Part shown: in pieces, positions 19,800 to 29,654 of the stretch
How the letters are laid out: the number at the start of each line of letters is the position of its first letter
Numbering within the stretch: position 1 is the first letter of the stretch
Assembly: GCF_004379255.2 (NCBI RefSeq)
Contig: NC_056039.1
Span: 33,555,883 to 33,619,882 of the forward strand
Length of the DNA stretch: 64,000 nucleotides
Source of the DNA: Salvia splendens
Taxonomy: Eukaryota > Streptophyta > Magnoliopsida > Lamiales > Lamiaceae
Direction of reading: 5' to 3'
Translations under genes and position numbers: made by a program
The notes under the pieces: model-generated
Database searches by the model: none
What the model saw: the letters and a program-made list of their open reading frames with translations, nothing else
What the model was told of the DNA's origin: nothing

Positions 19800-20130
19800 T
19801 GTTAAGGGTGAAGCTCCCTTAACACGATTCCGGCGACGACGAGAGGTCGACGACGGAGGGATAAAAGTGGACGTCTCGGGCTTTCCCCGGGATCAGCTCC
19901 AAACTAGGGTTGCGAGAAAATAAAGAAGACGATAAAAGATAAAGTGACGATAAAAGATAAATTGATATTTCTTGAATGGAATAGAAGAATACAATATCTC
20001 CTATTTATAGGACTATTCTAACTTAGGGAATAAGAAATAAAGATACTAAAAATATATGGAAAGATATGGCAAATCACTAAGTAACTAAATAATATGGTAG
20101 AGGGAATATTCATAAAGATATCTCGTATCA
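19800..20130 (-). repeat. LTR shared between elements A and B (331 bp)
   Basis: On the minus strand TGATACGAG...CCCTTAACA. It serves as 3' LTR of B (purine tract GGGGGAGT just before it at 20131-20138) and as 5' LTR of A (leader ATTGGTGCTTTCATTG just after). Only one LTR lies between the two internal regions, so the pair is joined LTR-to-LTR and not simply adjacent. Confidence 0.85.
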
Positions 20131-20370
20131 ACTCCCCCGCGGTTAAAATCCACCTTGTCCTCAAGGTGGGAACCACGACACAACGAAGAGAGTCCGAAAC
20201 AACAGCTTTGGCGAGATAACTCCCCCTGGATCAAATGCCCACCGAATAATTGAACGACTTCCTTCAATATTCCCATAAACATTCACCGAGTGAGGCTCGA
20301 TACCTGCCGTGGATGACATATCGATGAATGGCACAAAAACCTTCTTCCCTTCGAGGAATGTCACAAACGC
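20131..20370 (-). other. Constant 3' tail of element B
   Basis: Downstream of the La homology the frame continues through about 25 unassigned residues into (R)WAFDPGG...LLFRTLFVVSWFPP and then CCACCTTGAGGACAAGGTGG. The same block, at protein and DNA level, ends element A at 18563-18700. It is therefore part of the mobile element and not of the captured gene. Confidence 0.7.
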
Positions 20371-20990
20371 ACTAGAGAATTCAATCAAGGTTGTGCCACA
20401 GAGCAACCTGTTATCAGCAGCATGTCGAGGCAACCACACACTATGTACCTTGACATTATGGCTGAAAAATGATTCTACTTGTTCAAGCTTGACATCATAT
20501 GCCAGTGGAGATGCATCAATTGTCCTGTCATCTGCTTGCTTAATCACTTCCTCGGGCTTTGGAAGTTCAGTAACTCTACCAACCTTCTTCCCATCGTCAG
20601 AAATTTTCAGAAAAGTGGAGGTCTTCAGCGTTTCAGCCACGGCCTGAACCGTAACTTCTGATACATCTTCTGGTTTCACATCTCCTAAACTCAAGTGACC
20701 CTTCATTCGAGAGAATGAGCAAAGCAATGACAAGCTTACCATTCCATCTTCACTCTCGCTTATGGTTTTCATCAAAAAATTATCCCTCGGAAGATTATTG
20801 TCGCTAAAATAGAACTCCACCTGACGAATGACTTCCCTCGCTGTCTCATCGTCCAAGGGCGCCATTGCTGCTAGAGAGAGAGCAGGAGCTTGTTGGAGAG
20901 TAAATTGAGAGGGATGGAGCAGCGGTTTTTCTAGGGTTTTGGCCGTCCGAAACAACCCGATTTGGGGGATCGCCGCCAACCACCTCCGGC
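20371..20990 (-). pseudogene. Captured La protein 1-like fragment (La motif plus start of RRM1)
   Basis: From an ATG at 20865 the frame reads MAPLDDETAREVIRQVEF and continues for about 165 residues of La homology. The La motif spans about residues 8-90 (FYFSDNNLPRDNFL, DDGKKVGR) and the first RRM begins about 121 (LAYDVKLEQVESFF to CGTTLIEFSS). La proteins bind the 3' oligo-U of new Pol III transcripts in the nucleus. A 5'-UTR-like stretch precedes the ATG up to about 20990, where gag homology ends. Plant La genes have several introns, yet this piece is uninterrupted, so it probably came from spliced RNA. After residue 165 the frame runs into element sequence, so no complete La protein is encoded; the ORF as a whole is 234 codons long and has no stop before 20161. 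Confidence 0.85.
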
Positions 20991-21829
20991 ACGCGCGATA
21001 TCCAATTAACTGTATCAGACCCGTTGAAGCACGGGGGTTTCATCTTCTCATAGCGCGGTTGTTCGAAACGAACCTGATCCAAACGGGGTGTGTCGTAGCG
21101 CGGGTGTTCGAAGCGAACATGATCCACACGGGAAGTGTCAGAGTAGCCCCCTCCCTCCAGGCGGCCCCATTCACCGTCCCATGCCGGACGACCTGATCGA
21201 ATTTCCGGCCTCAGAGTCGGGTTATCCCACGCCGTGTGCAATCTGCTCCGACTCCCGAAGCCGCTGGGCCCGTCGCGATCCCACGGCGACGCGTGATGCG
21301 GCTCGCGTGATGACTGCCCGACACCAATTCCATCTTCGCGATCGCGATCCCACTGCAGTTGTCCAGTAGGGTTTGCGCGGTCCCACGGCGACGTTTGATG
21401 CAGCCCGTGTGAAAACTGCCCGCCGCCATAATCACCATAGCGATCCCAAGGGGAATTCCCATTAGGGTTCGCGTGAAAAGTGCTACGCGACGCAGGGCCG
21501 TCGCCGAACCCTAGTTGCGGGTGCGAAGAGACACCAGTCGCCCTCGTCAACACCGCACGATGCCGTGTCGTATCCTCTTTCCCTCGCTGCCAATCCGAGT
21601 CCGGTGGGTCCGGTTCGGGCCTCGGCGGTGGCTGAGCGATTGCCTCACGCTGCTCCGACGCTTCAATCCTAGCCTCCAGGAGGGCTAGCGACGCCAGTGA
21701 GGATTGGCGGCGATCATACTCGTCCATGCGAGTATGTAGCCGGGCCATACGCACCAAAATATGCTCGATCATCACCATAATCGGATCGAGGGAGGCCGAC
21801 TCGACCGCGACAATCTAACATGAGTTCAT
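20990..21829 (-). pseudogene. Gag N-terminal region of element B, with early stop
   Basis: Starts MNSC at 21829 as in element A, but the fifth codon is TAG (21817-21815) where A has CAG. Downstream the frame is open from 21778 and reads VMIEHILVRMARLHTRMDEYD, a Gly/Asp/Arg/Ser-rich stretch with repeated SPWDRDG-like units, and near the end MKPPCFNGSDTVNW, the conserved entry to the Ty3 gag capsid region. Homology stops there, at the junction with the La fragment. Confidence 0.7.
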
Positions 21830-21849
21830 CAATGAAAGCACCAATTGTT

Positions 21850-22490
21850 ATGATTGGTTGCATAATGTAGTACAATGTGGTCTCTTTCGCACCAGTACTT
21901 TTCGTCGGCGCCATTGGCGTCTCCTAAGACTGATTTGTCAAAAAGCAACGATGACGAGCAGCTTAAGTACTGCTTGTCTCCGTTGTGGATACTCATCTCG
22001 GCCTGGGCCGAGATGAACCTGGGCACGGATCTCGCGTCGCCGAGGCAGTGGTGATTGCTAAGACCGACGCAGATCCCGCGGCAGGGGAAAAGCGTCACCT
22101 GCATGGCGGCGAGAGGGGCAATTTTGTAATTTCCCTCCTCGGCCGCATGCGGAAGGAGGTCGGATTCTCTGATGTGGGATCCGGTGAGCTCGTCGAAGTC
22201 GCGGCCGGAGACGTAGCGGATTAGGGGGCGGAAATTGCCGGTGTGGAGAGGGTAGAGGAGATTTCCGGCGACGGGGAGAAAGTGTTGGAGGGTTAGAGAG
22301 AGGGTGTGTTTGAGGTTTGGAAGAATGGTGTTGGAGAATTCGGCTTCGGAACATGGGTGGTTGTAGAAGAGGAGGCGGCGGATGGGGTGGAAATGGATCC
22401 AAAAGATGTCGAAGAAGCGGAAATTTGAAAAGGCGGGTTTTAGATGTGCATCAGGAACTCGCACATCTGAGACGGGTCATTTCAAAATTG
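21850..22490 (-). pseudogene. Truncated BAHD acyltransferase copy 4 (N-terminal half)
   Basis: Homology to copies 1 and 2 runs from near 22480 to 21850: FFDIFWIHFHP, FYNHPCSEAEF, the HxxxD site (HHCLGD) and FDKSVLGDANGAD. It ends where element B begins, so everything after about codon 205, including YFGN and DFGWG, is absent. The start is damaged too: an ATG near 22476 is out of frame with the body, indicating a 1-bp shift in the first dozen codons. It lacks the Ser/Val segment present before SGRDFDEL in the other copies (a short in-frame loss). It cannot be functional. Confidence 0.87.
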
Positions 22491-23000
22491 AATCTGAGTT
22501 CTGTTGATTTAAATCTGCTCAAAATAATTTAACAAGGGAACTATTAATTAAATTTAGGATTTTGTCTCTTTAGATCGATTGTATCCATATTAGAACAAAT
22601 ATTCCATCATTACTTATGATATTTAATATAGAGGTGTAACTATTATTCATATCAATGTGGTTCTTTAAATGCCTGCAATCAAAATAATAAATACTCTCTC
22701 CGTTTCATAGTAATGAAGACGTTTCTTTTCGGTACAAAGATTAAGAAATATTGTGTTATGTGAGTTAAGTAAATGGAGAATAAAGTGAAAAATGAAAAAG
22801 GTAAAGAGATGAAGAGAGAATAAAGTAAGAGAGAGTGAAGTAGGTGTGGAGAAATGTGTTGACTTTACTTTAAAAAAATGATTCTATTACTATGAACATA
22901 CCAAATGGCAAAATGACTCTATTACCAATGACGGATCCAGGAATCATTCATTGTGGGGTCGAATAAATATAAAATTTAAATTTATTATTATTATTATTAT
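22491..23000. other. Upstream of BAHD copy 4, with a probable Stowaway remnant
   Basis: CTCTCTCCGTTTCATAGTAATG at about 22694 looks like a Stowaway terminus, with a related ATTACTATGAACAT about 190 bp later, but a clean right end with TA is not visible. No gene. Confidence 0.45.
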
Positions 23001-23217
23001 TGAAACACCCCAACTTTTTATACCCATTTTATTTCTTTTAGTTGAGACTAATTTTGAGAAGCCCAAAAAAAATAAAAAATTAATTATTTATTCCAAATTT
23101 GTAGTCAACTACTTGTTCAAATATATTTCTCCAAACTCCATCACCAAACGATTTCCCCATATCTCCACTCCCTAAAATCTCTCCAACCACCAAATCCATC
23201 AATATCTATCAGCTTTG

Positions 23218-23251
<34 letters not shown>

Positions 23252-23990
23252 CAATCCCACAATCTTTCTACACATAAATTCAATACCAAGAAAACGAGAA
23301 TTAGAGGAGAAAGAGAGAGTTTGGGAGGGGAAGAAGAATAAGTCTTTGACGGAATTGCTGTCCACAAAAATTTCCGAACAACGGCAGTAGCCGAACGAGA
23401 AGCGTATTTAGTTATGGCGGGTGACAGGACGAGCGGCGGTGAGAATTTCCACGGCATGGGAGCGAGGTAGCGGTGGCCGGAGGAAGACCTCCGGCTGGAC
23501 GGCGACAGATAGATGGGGCGACGGCGGAGCAGCAACGTCAGTTCAGCGACGGCGACGTCGGACTTGGACAAACCTGCAGCCTTGACCTTTTGCTTGAGCC
23601 GATCTATTCAGTGAAGGTATAAACCTTCCCCTTTATCTCAAATCTCCAGACATCAAGCATATCACTTTGTTGCACCAATCGAAACTCGAAATCGAAGTAA
23701 AATAAATCAAAGAGCAACCTTTTAAAGAATCAGAATCAAAATTTAATAACTTAACTGCGGGGACTGTTTGGGGCGAATCGGGGCAGCGATGACGGTGAAA
23801 CAGTACGAATAAGCAGCGGCTGATGCTTCGGTGCTGAGACACCGGGAGGGACGACCGTGGCGGCATGGATTCCGGTACAGCAGCGATTCGGCGAAACGAT
23901 GAGCTCCTGGAGCATGGGCATTTTAAAATTTTGAAGATGCTGGGTGTGTTCTGTTTGAGGAAAGAGAGCTTGGTTGAATCTCAATTGGTG
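23001..23990 (+). mobile_element. Diverged LTR fragment of the TGTAACACCCC family
   Basis: TGAAACACCCCAACTTTTTATACC at 23001 parallels TGTAACACCCCGACTTTTTCTACC at 32446, and a GAGAAGCCCAAAA stretch is shared soon after. A TA-dinucleotide run (23219-23248) follows, then a GA-rich leader-like stretch. The 3' end is not recognisable. Several ORFs on the minus strand here have no support as genes. Confidence 0.45.
23219..23248. repeat. TA microsatellite
   Basis: About 15 TA repeats without interruption. Confidence 0.95.
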
Positions 23991-24084
23991 AGGAAAATCA
24001 AATGAGAGAAAGAGGTATACGTGTACGTGTACCCCTTTTGTTTATTTGTTTAGTGCTTGTTTAATTCCTTTAGTATTATATTTA

Positions 24085-26121
24085 GAGCATCCACAATAGC
24101 GCCTAGCGCACCGCCTAGCCGAGCGCCGGCGCTAGGCGAACTATTGCAGCCGCCTAGCCGATTTCGCGGAAAAAAACCGCCTAGCGCTCGGCGGTTCTGC
24201 GGCGCTAGGCGGTGCGCTAGGCGATCCGCTAGGCGCTATTGCTGCGTCCGGATCGCCTAGCGCACCGCCTAGCGCGAATTTTTATTTTTATTTTTGTTTC
24301 CGAAACACTATATATACGCGACTTGCCCGTAATTTTCATTCGCACCACTTGTATTAACGAGTACTCTCTCTATCTTAATTTCTGTACAAGATCAACACCT
24401 AGAAATGAGTAACGCCGGTGGTAGTGGTGGGAGTGGTGGGGATGCTGAGGAGTACGAGCGTATAATGAACGAAGCGCTAGAGGCCTATACGAACCGTGAG
24501 ATTGATCAATGGATGCAGAGGGCCTTGCAGCCGGCGGTACCTCGACCAATGGTACACCGCCGAGCTGTGATTGATCGTGATCATGTAGCTACACATCAGC
24601 GCCTATACGAAGACTACTTCGCACAGGAGCCGCGGTTCAACGCCAACCTTTTCAGGCGCCGTTTTAGGATGCGCAGGTCCCTGTTTATGCGTATTGTTAA
24701 CGGATTGAAGCAACGATATCTGTATTTCCGCTTTAGGCACGATGCGGCTGGCAGACCCGGCCACACTCCTATTCAAAAGTGCACTGCGGCAATCCGGCAG
24801 TTGGCCTACGGAGGCGCTGCAGACATGTGGGATGAGTACCTCCACATCGGTGAGACGACTGCCCTGGAGTGTATGAAGTATTTTCTGTCAGGGCGTGATT
24901 GAAATATTCGGTGATCAGTACCTTCGAAGCCCTACCCCCAATGACTGCCGGGATCTGCTGCGGATGCACGGGGAACAGCATGGGTTCCCAGAGATGTTAG
25001 GCAGCATAGATTGTATGCATTGGGAGTGGAAGAACTGCCCCGCTGCCTGGAAGGGGATGTACACTACCGGCTACAAGGGAAAGAATCCCACGATGATCCT
25101 CGAGGCCGTAGCTGATTACCGGCTGTGGATTTGGCATGCGTATTTTAGGATAGCTGGTTCGAACAACGACCTCAACGTCCTCAACTCGTCACCACTTTTC
25201 AACGAGCAGTGTCAGGGTGTCGGTCCGACCATCAGTTTTGTCGCCAACGACAACCGACATGATATGGGCTACTACTTAGCGGATGGGATATACCCTAGGT
25301 GGCCCGTCTTTGTGAAGACGATCCGATGCCCAGGAGATGAGAAGAAGGCCTACTTTGCGGCACGGCAGGAGTCGGCGCGTAAGGACGTGGAACGCGCATT
25401 TGGTGTGCTCCAGGCTCGATGGGCGGCAGTTAAGGGGCCAACGCGTTTGTGGCATGTCGACTGCATTGCTGATATAATGTACGCCTGTATAATCATGCAC
25501 AACATGATTGTCGAAGATGAAGGTGGACAACTGACTGATTGTGCCAACGACGATAATGAAGCTGGTCCAAGCCACGGCGTAGCCGCCCCTAACGTACGGA
25601 GTGGGGTACCCCACGATGAAGACGACCGCCTCCAAGCACATGCCGACATGCGCCAAACGGAGGCTCATATTCGACTCCAAAAGGATTTAATTGAAGAGTT
25701 ATGGGCGCGGAGGACTGCACGACGTTAGTTTTTTTTTTAATTATGTAATTTTTTCTAATTAATGTACTTTTTAAATTTTATTAATATTAGTGAATTTTCT
25801 CGTTTTTGTGGCGTAAATTTAATTCCGTATATTGTGTGATTGTTAATTATTTCATTTGGTATATATTTGTTAATAGTGATGTGGATAGTATTATTAATGT
25901 TTCCCGTATATGTCTCGTAAATTAAATTCCGTATATTGTGTGATTGTTAATTATGTCATTTTATATAATTGTTATTAGTGATGTGGCTATTGATGTGGCT
26001 GGGCTATTTATGATGTGGCTAGGCTATGGCTGGGCTATTTATGATGTGGCAGGAGGATTTTTAGTGCTGATGATGTGGCAGTGGCTAGGCTATGGCTGGG
26101 CTATTCCTATTGTGGATGGCC
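24085..26121 (+). mobile_element. PIF/Harbinger DNA transposon, about 2.04 kb
   Basis: Left terminus GAGCATCCACAATAG and right terminus CTATTGTGGATGGCC are inverted. The flanking trinucleotides are TTA on the left and TAA on the right, consistent with the usual 3-bp target with one change. The left subterminal region (24105-24280) is packed with CCTAGCG/GCGCTAGG palindromes. The right subterminal region (25980-26100) has repeated GATGTGGC and GGGCTATTTATGATGTGGC. It encodes the transposase ORFs at 24405-25728. The second Harbinger gene (a Myb/SANT-like protein) is absent, so this copy cannot be fully autonomous. Confidence 0.85.
24405..25728 (+). pseudogene. PIF/Harbinger transposase with one frameshift
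   Basis: Two overlapping ORFs, 24405-24902 and 24895-25728, form one protein of about 440 residues interrupted by a single extra T in the T-run near 24882. The first part ends in LECMKYF, and the second continues in the next frame with CQGVIEIFGDQYL, as in the family. It is the plant transposon protein/DDE-4 type: first Asp in GSIDCMHWEW, second in AGSNNDLNVL, Glu in RKDVERAFGVLQARW, which is the DDE triad expected for PIF transposases and their domesticated ALP1-like relatives. The N-terminus is Gly-rich (GGSGGSGG). No other disabling change was seen, so the lesion looks recent. Confidence 0.9.
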
Positions 26122-26231
26122 TAAAGTGGAATGGGAGGTGAGGTGTACGTGTAAGGCTAGAAGGAGAGTACTTTTACAGTTTTACTTGAGTTTTTGGTTA
26201 ATTAAAATGGAAGTGAGGGAGTACATGTACT

Positions 26232-26297
26232 GTTTCTTTTTCTTTTTCTTTTTCTTTTTTCTTTTTCTTTTTCTTTTTCTTTTTCTTTTCTTTACTT
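26232..26297. repeat. CTTTTT microsatellite
   Basis: About ten tandem CTTTTT units with one shortened unit. Confidence 0.9.
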
Positions 26298-26579
26298 TCA
26301 ACTTTTTGGGCCATTTTAATCTACTTTTATGTGTTGGGCTCATAGGTGGGAGTCTAGTATTGTGTTGGATTATTTTGTTTTGTGGGAGGTCTAGGTTAAT
26401 AAATATATGCCAGTGTATTAAATATTTTGCGAAGCTGAGGTCGGGCCGAGTTTTTAAAATACGAGAATCTAGAAACCATTCTAAGAGGAGATGAGGAATA
26501 ATACAAGCACACACGTAGAATGCATGCATTCTAATTATATGTTTTCTTGAGTTTGATGAGTTTATTATTTTATTTCAAA

Positions 26580-27440
26580 AGAGTTTTCTTTCGCAAGCGA
26601 GTAAGGCGAAGTGAGAGTTTTCAAGTTAAGAATATTAAGAGAACGAGGTGGGCTTTCTAACTAAGTATTTTGTGGGCTTTCTATCCTACATTATTGTGTA
26701 GGCTTACTTTTAAATTTACGCAATATTTTTCAAGTATGAGTTATGTGCTTAAATTCCAAATATGTAGTGTCATGCCGTATTTTGTTTTGAGGATGTGCCT
26801 ATCTGATCGCCTAGTGGGGAGTGAGTCCCTACTAGAAGTTATGAGGTTAATCGAATTCGGGTTTGTCTAGGGTGTGAGTCTCTATTCAAGCTAGTGTACA
26901 CAGAGGGGATCGTGCGCTAGCTTTCAAGTTGGCCGGTCCGGTGATGGAGAATGTGGCCACGTTCTCGTTTCACATATGAGGTTCAGATATGGTACAAGGA
27001 GAGAGAAAAATGGGTTGCGCTGCCATACTTTTGAGCGAGAAAATGTTTTGGTGACTTGGTCTTTTGTAAAACCCCGAGTTCACTTTTAAATGCCGACACA
27101 ATATTTTATCAAAATTATTTTGGCATGTGTCCACTGAGTGCATCAAGTACTCAGTCCTGCATTTATTTTTAAAAATGTGCAGGTTGAGCGTGACAGGTGC
27201 AGTGGGTGTTGAGCAAGACCGTTGAAGAAATTTAAGTGTTTAGAATGTGTCATGTCTTCACACGTGGCATATTCTTTCTCTCAAATGCTTCCGCTGAGTA
27301 GTTGTCCTTCTTTTGGAGTTCTTGTATCACTGAGATAATATTTATTTTTGAGTTGTTGATTGTTGAGATACTCTGATTTTATTCGAGCTATTCTCATTTG
27401 TTTCAAGTTATGGTGTATTTGTGTTGTTTTCCCATTCCTT
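26580..27440 (+). mobile_element. Degraded LTR related to the solo LTR at 32446-34133
   Basis: Collinear matches to the 32446-34133 LTR: GAACGAGGTGGGCTTTCT (26639 versus 33108), CATATTTTGTTTTG-like (26773 versus 33409), TGTCCACTGAGTNCANNAAGTACTCAG (27127 versus 33707), GTGCAGGTTGAGCG (27176 versus 33757) and CTCTGATTTTATTCGAGC (27371 versus 33929). Ends are not preserved. It is an older copy of the same family. Confidence 0.75.
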
Positions 27441-27458
27441 CCCCTTCTTTAATCCTCT

Positions 27459-27897
27459 TGTTGGAATATTAATTAATAAACTTGATTTTGTAAATATCTA
27501 GATATTATACAAATATCTAGATATTATAGAATGATCTAGAATTATGGATGAAAAATATCTAGATATTTTGGAAGAATTAACTAGAGATAGAATTCTGTAG
27601 AATATAGTAGATGTTATCTAAAAATATCTAGATTTTTATGGAGAAAAATCTAGATATTAAGAATATAAAAAGAATTAAGTAGAAAATTCTAGAATGTGTT
27701 AGGATGCCTATAAATAGGGGTGAGTTGTAACATTTTGAATAAGTTGAGAAGTTGAGAGAATTTGAGAAATAAAGAGTGTCTTAGTTTTCCCCACACTAAC
27801 ATCTCCTAAATCACTTCCCAAATATTCCACTCATTGCCCCCTCAAATATTCCTCCAAACTAAAATACTCCTCCAACATATATCTTGTATTTCCAACA
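27459..27897 (+). mobile_element. Solo LTR or small LTR remnant (439 bp)
   Basis: Begins TGTTGGAATATT and ends ATTTCCAACA, with an inverted terminal pair TGTTGGAA/TTCCAACA. TATA (CCTATAAATAGG) lies near 27710 followed by a leader-like stretch. Flanking pentamers CCTCT and GTTCT match only partly. The U3 part contains repeated AATATCTAGATATT palindromes. Confidence 0.65.
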
Positions 27898-29646
27898 GTT
27901 CTACGATCTCAAGTATTTGTATAATATGATATTAAAATTGAAGCTATCACTAGATTTTCGTAATCCAAGATTGACTACAATCATTGTTCAATTTTAATCA
28001 TTGTTCAATTTTAATATCTGTAATAGGAAAATCGATAGAAACACAGTTCTTTCTACTATAAACTTGTATGTCAATATAAGAAATTCACTAACACAATAAG
28101 CAAGTGTAATTAATAAAAAAAACTATTCATAATTTACCATTAATTTATAAACATAATAAACAATCAATTGATCATAATATTTACATTGCACAAGTATAAA
28201 TAGCAAACAATTGATCTAACAAATACACAATCAACAGTTTAGAACATTATTAAAAAAGAATCATAAAAAGAATCATGCAAAGCTTTCCGTTAAAATAAAT
28301 ACAATCAACTTTAAATTATTTAATATACATTATTCATTGGCAAACACAATTATTAACATATTGCCTTAAAATTGACTAATTATTAACGCACATCTTTCCT
28401 AAGCCCAATCTTATTCTCATTCATCTTCTCCAAATCATCTTTTCGTCTGCTTATTTCATTCCTTTTCACAAATAAACTAACTTAGTAACACAGAGACAGG
28501 CAAAAGAGGGTCGCGACTAACTCGAGTGTGGGGTCAACCATAGCTCGAAAGACGGATTTGCTAGTTCTCATAGTCGGGTGGTGGAGTTGGCCGACCCCGC
28601 GCAACCCCACCTCCATCCGTCATTGTCTTTTACTGTAGAACGGAGGGAGTAGTAAATACGGAGTATACTCAGTGTCAAACAACATAGCCCAATATCAAAG
28701 CCGTTGGACTTTTTTCTCAAAATATGGTGGGTCCACGGAAGTCCACTCACAACATAGCCCAGTATCTATTATACTGTACATTATTTAACTAAAAGTTATC
28801 AGATTATTTTAATTATAGGGTCACACAAATAAAAAAAATCTACTTTTGAGCTCACATTTAAAAAGTATAGAGGCAGATTCAAATTAAAATAAAAGATACT
28901 AGCTCTTATCACAAAGTAAAAATATACTATTAATCAACCTTTGAATACGTAGTAGTTTTAAATTCACTTTTAACTGTAATCAAATAGAAGAGACTTATCA
29001 ATCCTTAACTCATATACTATTAATCAACCTTTAGCAGTCCTACTATTCAAAGTGAGGACAAATCAATTATGATTTTCTATCCACTCATAAAATAAAATGA
29101 CTCAAACCCTTACCTATAATTGGATGGATGAATATGTTTTACTTATCATGCTTACATTCTTGATGATGTACATCTGCGAAGAAGAGATAAAAATAAATGC
29201 AATAAATTGAACATTAAAATATCAAAGAAGAAGAAAAATAATTTAATTATTTGAATAACTTGTTATTGCACTTAGTAACGAGTTATAAAAATTGTCAGTA
29301 CAGGCCGGATATTCAATTATTTGTATAAGAAACGAAATTTGATTATAGTATCAGTAAAGAATAATTTAGCTTCCATCACTAATACACCAATTTCGATGGT
29401 TAATAAGCCTAAGGTGCACTTAAGGATTGGATTGGGCCTATTTTATAACATGATGATTTATAAATGGGCTTTGGGGTGACAACTCCACATAACCCGGCCT
29501 TTAAAGCTGCACTCAACTCCACGGTGTGATAGGTCGGCCCCAAGTCTTTCGAGTTAAATATTGCTTTCGTTCTTCGTCCGTTATCTATTGCCAGCGACAA
29601 TCACTCCACCAAATCTATTTTCTGATGCAAGCGACTACCTTATTTA
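27898..29646. other. Gene-free AT-rich DNA
   Basis: No supported ORF. ACGGAGGGAGTAGTAAATACGGAG near 28634 is a single Stowaway-type end without a partner. A GC-richer patch at 28500-28620 (GTCGCGACTAACTCGAG, GGCCGACCCCGCGCAACC) has no recognised identity. Confidence 0.5.
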
Positions 29647-29654
29647 CTCTCCCG

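Larger units (their letters stand above)
18274..20130 (-). mobile_element. Non-autonomous LTR retrotransposon A with gag-like ORF and variable middle
   Basis: Reading on the minus strand: LTR at 20130-19800, leader starting ATTGGTGCTTTCATTG, an ORF beginning MNSCQIVEVE, a variable middle, a constant tail, PPT-like GGGGGAGT, and LTR at 18562-18274. Both LTRs start TGATACG and share most of their sequence. No protease, RT or integrase is present, so the element depends on a partner. Element B next to it has the same first ~30 codons and the same last ~45 codons but a different middle. The left flank is GCCTG; the matching duplicate has not been found. Confidence 0.82.
19800..21848 (-). mobile_element. 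Non-autonomous LTR retrotransposon B carrying a La-protein cDNA
   Basis: Minus-strand order: leader (ATTGGTGCTTTCATTG at 21848-21833), gag N-terminal region, La protein fragment, constant tail, purine tract, LTR. The 5' LTR is missing: only the bases TAACA precede the leader, then BAHD copy 4 sequence begins. Like element A it lacks pol genes. The host-derived segment has replaced the part where the rest of gag would be. Confidence 0.82.

Noticed and set aside
20846..21778. Element B gag and La as one natural fusion gene
   Set aside because: The gag frame and the La frame differ at the junction and the La segment keeps its own UTR and ATG, so they are separate pieces.
22951..23175. 74-codon ORF near 23.0 kb
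   Set aside because: AT-rich Ile/Lys/Asn/Phe reading without protein character; it lies at a diverged LTR start.
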